Source: Planctomycetota bacterium
GTDB taxonomy: Bacteria > Planctomycetota > Phycisphaerae > WQYP01
NCBI GenBank assembly: GCA_021852225.1
Contig: JAJZOA010000276.1
Span: 1 to 20,220 of the forward strand
Length of the DNA: 20,220 bases
Direction of reading: 5' to 3'
Both the position numbers and the translations under genes were made by a program. Below are positions 17,441 through 20,220 of the stretch, in pieces (position 1 is the stretch's first letter; every line of letters starts with the position of its first letter). The notes beneath the pieces are model-generated. The model worked only from the letters and a program-made list of their open reading frames with translations. It made no database searches and was not told the origin of the DNA.

Positions 17441-17614
17441 AAACAATACACCATTCGCGGCGTAGCGGCGCGGACTGATCAGGCCTTGCGCCACTATGCG
17501 CGATCACATAACAAAAGCATTAATCAAGCCGCAGTTAATATTCTGGCGAACGGGCTTATGACATATCGAACCGATGCGGATTGCGACTTGCGGGCGCGAA
17601 AACGCCGACTTTAA
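17441..17614 (+). pseudogene. Decayed ribbon-helix-helix (FitA/VapB-like) antitoxin fragment
   Basis: Translation from 17441 gives KQYTIRGVAARTDQALRHYA, then SHNKSINQAAVNILANGL, then a short Arg-rich tail to TAA at 17612-17614. This fits the N-terminal DNA-binding part of ribbon-helix-helix antitoxins, which usually read like a Met start, YTIRGVP, ALR, A, KSLNQ and A, L, GL. There is no in-frame ATG, GTG or TTG between the preceding stop at 17363-17365 and this motif, and the usual longer C-terminal half is missing. A second frame running to TAG at 17701-17703 could be a frameshifted remainder but shows no known motif. No toxin gene is next to it. The call rests on pattern memory, not on a search; a chance reading frame or a non-standard start remains possible. 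Confidence 0.4.
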
Positions 17615-17723
17615 AATGGGGCGGAGACCTTGAGATTCGAACCAGTGACGCTCTGTTGCCGGCTCTCAAGAACTTTTTCAAGGACAATCCGTTCTGGGAA
17701 TAGCCGGTGACGGCCTTCCCCTC

Positions 17724-17747
17724 ACCCTTCCCCCCGGGGGGAAGGGT
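17724..17747. repeat. Perfect 24-base GC-rich palindrome
   Basis: A fully self-complementary 24-base sequence made of ACCCTTCCCCCC and its exact complement, with no loop. It resembles the intergenic palindromic (REP-like) elements common in GC-rich bacteria. It could form a hairpin in either transcript. The stretch between 17700 and 17944 around it has no gene. Confidence 0.55.
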
Positions 17748-17828
17748 AGCATTTCCATTTTACCCTTGTGCTGCAAGGGTTTTATTCGTTTTTCGAGCGA
17801 TGAGCCTTGTCAGAAAGCGTCCCTCTCT

Positions 17829-17880
17829 CCCTCACCGGGTAGAGGCATTCGGCTCACGCCGTCCGAGGGTGCGGTGGGGG
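17829..17880. repeat. Imperfect REP-like inverted repeat
   Basis: CCCTCACC at 17829-17836 pairs with GGTGGGGG at 17873-17880 with one mismatch, and an inner hairpin CGGC-TCAC-GCCG occupies 17850-17861. The purine/pyrimidine-biased composition and position 80 bases after the perfect palindrome suggest the two belong to one intergenic repeat unit. No second copy is visible in this window. Confidence 0.3.
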
Positions 17881-17944
17881 CGGAAAAGCTGAAATATCCC
17901 CAGATATGCTGACAAAACAGTTACCCCTTAGAAAGGTGACCTAT

Positions 17945-18523
17945 TTAACCATGAAGCTTTTCTCCTTTTGCCAACATTTCAAGCATCATTTTCAGACGCC
18001 TCTGGCGCGTTTCTGGCTTTTTTGCAGTTTGTAACCGCCAGGCAATCGCGTACACATTTGCCTTGTTGAGCGTAGCAAAGAACGCCTTGGCCTGCTTGTT
18101 TTTGCCGAGTTCCTCTAAAAAGTCCTGTGGAACAGTCATTTTGCTGGGGGAGTCATAGGCGGCTTCCCAGCGGCCATCTTCTTTGGCCTCGTTGATCTTC
18201 CTTAGCCCGGCGGTTTGCATCTTGCCCGATGCAATCAGCCGCTCCACGCGTTCTTTATTGCGATTCGACCACAAGCTTCGTGGGCGGCGAGGCGTAAATT
18301 TATGCAACCAGGACTTTTCATCGTATTTCTTGATCGGACCATCGATCCAGCCATAGCAGAGCGCTGCGTCTAAAGCCTCGCCGTAAGAAACAGAAGTAAC
18401 TCCAGAAGTTTTTTTGAAGAACCGCAGCCATATGCCGGACGAAAGATTGTGATTTTTAGCCAGCCATTCCTCCCATCTTTTAGCCGAGGGAAAAGCTATA
18501 ATGGGCGGCTCTTTCCTATCCAT
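17945..18523 (-). CDS. YdeI/OmpD-associated family protein
   Basis: The 192-residue protein matches the YdeI/OmpD-associated family (COG4430, annotated in some genomes as bacteriocin-protection). Typical features are an N-terminal FPSAKRWEEWLAKNH, then GIWLRFFKKTSG, the hallmark YGEALDAALCYGWIDGPIKK, the basic FTPRRPRSLWSNRNKERVERL, and a C-terminal helical region with FLEELGKNKQAKAFFATL and AIAWRLQTAKKPETRQRRLK. Its biochemical function is not established. ATG 18523 is chosen because family members usually start just before such an MDRKEPPIIAF sequence; an upstream in-frame ATG at 18565 adds 14 unconserved residues. Neither start has a clear ribosome site. It is a single-gene unit between a gene-poor region and the tRNA. 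Such genes are widely transferred, but nothing here proves recent transfer. Confidence 0.88.
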   Translation of the reverse strand: MDRKEPPIIAFPSAKRWEEWLAKNHNLSSGIWLRFFKKTSGVTSVSYGEALDAALCYGWIDGPIKKYDEKSWLHKFTPRRPRSLWSNRNKERVERLIASGKMQTAGLRKINEAKEDGRWEAAYDSPSKMTVPQDFLEELGKNKQAKAFFATLNKANVYAIAWRLQTAKKPETRQRRLKMMLEMLAKGEKLHG

Positions 18524-18731
18524 AATGCTATTGTAGCAATTTTTGCACCCTTGTTCTGAAATCATGCTACAAAAACTTTAGAACAACAGGCTTGATCGAT
18601 TCTTCAGGATCGCCCCCCTGCTCACCAATCGGAAACTCGTTGTAAATCAAGGGTCTTTCGCCCGCATCAACGCCGCGCCCTCGGCAAGTGCGGCTGCGTT
18701 ACCTGGTGAAACTCGCTTATTTCCAACGAAC

Positions 18732-18804
18732 TGGAGACGACCGGGATCGAACCGGCAACCCCTGCCTTGCAAAGGCAGTGCTCTCCCAATTGAGCTACGT
18801 CCCC
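18732..18804 (-). tRNA. tRNA-Ala (anticodon TGC)
   Basis: On the minus strand the 73 bases fold as a complete tRNA. The acceptor stem GGGGACG pairs with CGTCTCC (one G-U), and the D-arm has AGCTCAATTGGGAGAGC. The anticodon arm is CTGCC-TTTGCAA-GGCAG with anticodon TGC, and the T-arm has GGTTCGATCCC, followed by discriminator A. The TGC anticodon and GGGG start indicate alanine. CCA is not encoded. There is no intron. It lies between the YdeI-family gene and dndC, with its 3' end pointing toward the YdeI gene. Confidence 0.95.
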
Positions 18805-18817
18805 TGTGGGTTGCACT

Positions 18818-18846
18818 ATTTTACAGTATTCCGGGCGACAGGTAAA
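18818..18846 (-). promoter_or_regulatory. Promoter of the tRNA-Ala gene
   Basis: On the minus strand TTTACC (18846-18841) and TAAAAT (18823-18818) are separated by exactly 17 bases. The -10 box matches consensus at 5 of 6 and the -35 at 4 of 6. The -10 ends 13 bases before the tRNA 5' end at 18804, giving a short leader as expected for a tRNA gene. Confidence 0.55.
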
Positions 18847-18994
18847 ACAGCCCGCCGGGACATGCCCTTTGGCAATCCGGCCGTCGCGCGGTCCGGCCGG
18901 GAATTGAATCTTGCAGGATCATCAGCCGCAAACCTCCGAAAAGTCGAAACAAAATTTGCCTTTTCCCCGCTTTTGGTTTAAATGTTACATTGAT

Positions 18995-20220
18995 ATGGCT
19001 TCAAACTACACCGAAATTTGTGAATCGATGAAGCGGCTCTACTTGGACGATCCGCGACCTTGGCTGGTAGGGTTCAGCGGGGGCAAGGATAGCACGATGG
19101 TCGCGTCGCTGGTCGTCGGGACAGTAATGGCCATTCCGCCAGAGCAGCGTGTAAAGGATGTTGTTATTGTCTGCACAGATACGCGTGTGGAAATACCAGC
19201 GATCGTTGAGACTATTGAAAGCACACTTGCCCGCATAGCCAAATGCTCAAAGGAGCATAATCTAAAAATAGAAGTCAACCTGCTTAGGCCCCCTGCCAAT
19301 GATTCATTCTGGGTAAATATCATAGGTCGCGGCTACCCGCCCCCAAACCGAACTTTCCGCTGGTGCACTCAACGCCTTAAAATCGACCCCGTCACGACAT
19401 TTGTTACCCAGCGGATTGGCCGGTGGGGCGACGCCATTCTGCATTTGGGCGCGCGCCGGGCCGAAAGCACAACCCGTGCTCAGGGGATGGCCAGCAGAGA
19501 GTCGCGCAACGGCCTTAGCCGCCACCCGGACCTTCCGCGCGTATGGGTTTCCAATCCAATTGAGCACCTTACCACCGAAGAGGTCTGGGCCTTCTTATTG
19601 CAAAGGCCCAATCCTTGGGGAGGCGACAACCGGCCTCTCTACAAGATGTATGCCAGCGCTTCCAACGGAGAGTGCCCCATTCAGATCGACACCAGTACGC
19701 CCAGCTGCGGGAATTCAAGGTTCGGCTGCTGGACCTGCACCGTTGTGGATCGCGACAAAGCCAGCGAGGGCCTCCTGGCCGCGGGCGATGAGCGCATGGA
19801 GCACCTGATTGAATTCCGCGGTGCATTGCAGTTTTACCGAGACCCGGCAAATGGCAAACGGGACATGAAACGCAAAAACGGCGATGAAGGCCCCGGCCCG
19901 CTTCATATCGAGGCCAGGCGGGAGCTTCTTACCCGATTACTTAAATTACAGGAAGAAACCGGGCTAAAACTGATAAGTGACGATGAATTGTTTATAATCC
20001 AGCAACTCTGGAAAAGCGCCCGTCGCCCCGACGATGGCGGCGGTGTAGCGCGTATTGTCACCCGTCAAAAGGGGGTCATCATGAACGACTGGAAGGAAGT
20101 CACCCGCCTGCGCGAGCTTGAGAACCAAGTCGCCGAAGAAAAGGGTATCCGCGCGGAAACGCTCCGCCGCATGATCGGCAAAGTGGACGAATTCAGCGAA
20201 AGCCACAGGGCGATGGCGCT
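18995..20220 (+). CDS. dndC: DNA phosphorothioation sulfurtransferase DndC (partial, runs off window)
   Basis: DndC is the PP-loop ATP pyrophosphatase with a 4Fe-4S cluster that activates the DNA backbone for replacement of a non-bridging oxygen by sulfur. The frame is open from ATG 18995 to the window end (408 codons). Seen: VGFSGGKDSTM (PP-loop, 26-35), CTDTRVEIPAIV, NDSFWVNIIGRGYPPP, RWCTQRLKI with Cys124, LGARRAESTTRAQ, PIEHLTTEEVWAFLLQ and NPWGGDNRPLY. The cysteine-rich block has Cys227, Cys238, Cys245 and Cys248 (STPSCGNSRFGCWTCTVV, then RDKA), the strongest family signature. The C-terminal basic region (about 290-408) is continuing. No Shine-Dalgarno precedes the ATG, and a later Met12 has none either, so a weak or leaderless start is possible. 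No dndB precedes it; dndD, dndE and perhaps restriction genes would be expected to the right. Confidence 0.95.
   Translation, partial: MASNYTEICESMKRLYLDDPRPWLVGFSGGKDSTMVASLVVGTVMAIPPEQRVKDVVIVCTDTRVEIPAIVETIESTLARIAKCSKEHNLKIEVNLLRPPANDSFWVNIIGRGYPPPNRTFRWCTQRLKIDPVTTFVTQRIGRWGDAILHLGARRAESTTRAQGMASRESRNGLSRHPDLPRVWVSNPIEHLTTEEVWAFLLQRPNPWGGDNRPLYKMYASASNGECPIQIDTSTPSCGNSRFGCWTCTVVDRDKASEGLLAAGDERMEHLIEFRGALQFYRDPANGKRDMKRKNGDEGPGPLHIEARRELLTRLLKLQEETGLKLISDDELFIIQQLWKSARRPDDGGGVARIVTRQKGVIMNDWKEVTRLRELENQVAEEKGIRAETLRRMIGKVDEFSESHRAMA

Noticed and set aside
17617..17643. String resembling a tRNA 3' end on the minus strand (GGTTCGAATC followed by CTCCGCCCCA)
   Set aside because: The T-stem does not pair, and no D-arm or anticodon arm follows at the right distance. 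At most it is a decayed fragment or an attachment-site scar; not enough to call.
18688..18981. 97-residue plus-strand frame between the YdeI gene and dndC
   Set aside because: It runs through the complete tRNA-Ala gene in antisense and has no motif.
1..20220. CRISPR arrays, insertion sequences, integrases or rRNA genes
   Set aside because: I looked for regularly spaced repeats, transposase or recombinase motifs and rRNA landmarks on both strands and saw none.

Overview
The window looks like chromosomal DNA from a GC-rich, Gram-negative-type bacterium. Most genes have clear Shine-Dalgarno sites. A planctomycete (Phycisphaerae-like) origin is my best guess, because of the combination of a long K+-independent H+-pyrophosphatase, an AsmA-like exported protein, a secreted GH2/DUF4982 glycosidase and small acidic lipoproteins. 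No rRNA or ribosomal protein is present to prove this.

Layout. Positions 1-2245 (+) hold a tight cluster: a dihydroorotate-dehydrogenase-like flavoprotein, then hypA and hypB, the nickel-insertion pair for [NiFe]-hydrogenase. The hydrogenase itself is not in the window and may lie upstream. Positions 2610-5420 (+) encode the membrane H+-pyrophosphatase hppA. Positions 5832-8014 (+) carry a membrane-anchored AsmA-like protein whose stop overlaps the start of an ArsB/NhaD/SLC13-type permease. Then comes gpmI, cofactor-independent phosphoglycerate mutase (8131-9765).

The strand then switches. From 9911 to 18523 every protein gene is on the minus strand: two small paralogous lipoproteins with Asp/His/Arg-rich tails, a secreted GH2 beta-galactosidase-like enzyme, and a 1034-residue c-di-GMP enzyme (GAF-GAF-PAS-GGDEF-EAL) that ends in what reads as a CZB zinc-binding domain. 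Next is a gene-poor, accessory-looking stretch (17118-17944) with a decayed ribbon-helix-helix antitoxin-like reading frame and palindromic repeats, followed by a YdeI/OmpD-associated family gene.

A tRNA-Ala(TGC) gene (minus, 18732-18804) with a good promoter marks the boundary to the last gene, dndC (+, from 18995, running off the window). DndC is the 4Fe-4S PP-loop enzyme of DNA phosphorothioation, so a dnd modification and probably restriction locus starts here, with no dndB directly upstream.

The most notable points are the EAL-CZB fusion, the dnd locus starting with dndC beside a tRNA, the twin acidic lipoproteins, and an unusual HypA zinc loop. I do not see a clearly new multi-gene system inside the window. 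The dnd locus and whatever follows it beyond the right edge is the best place to look.
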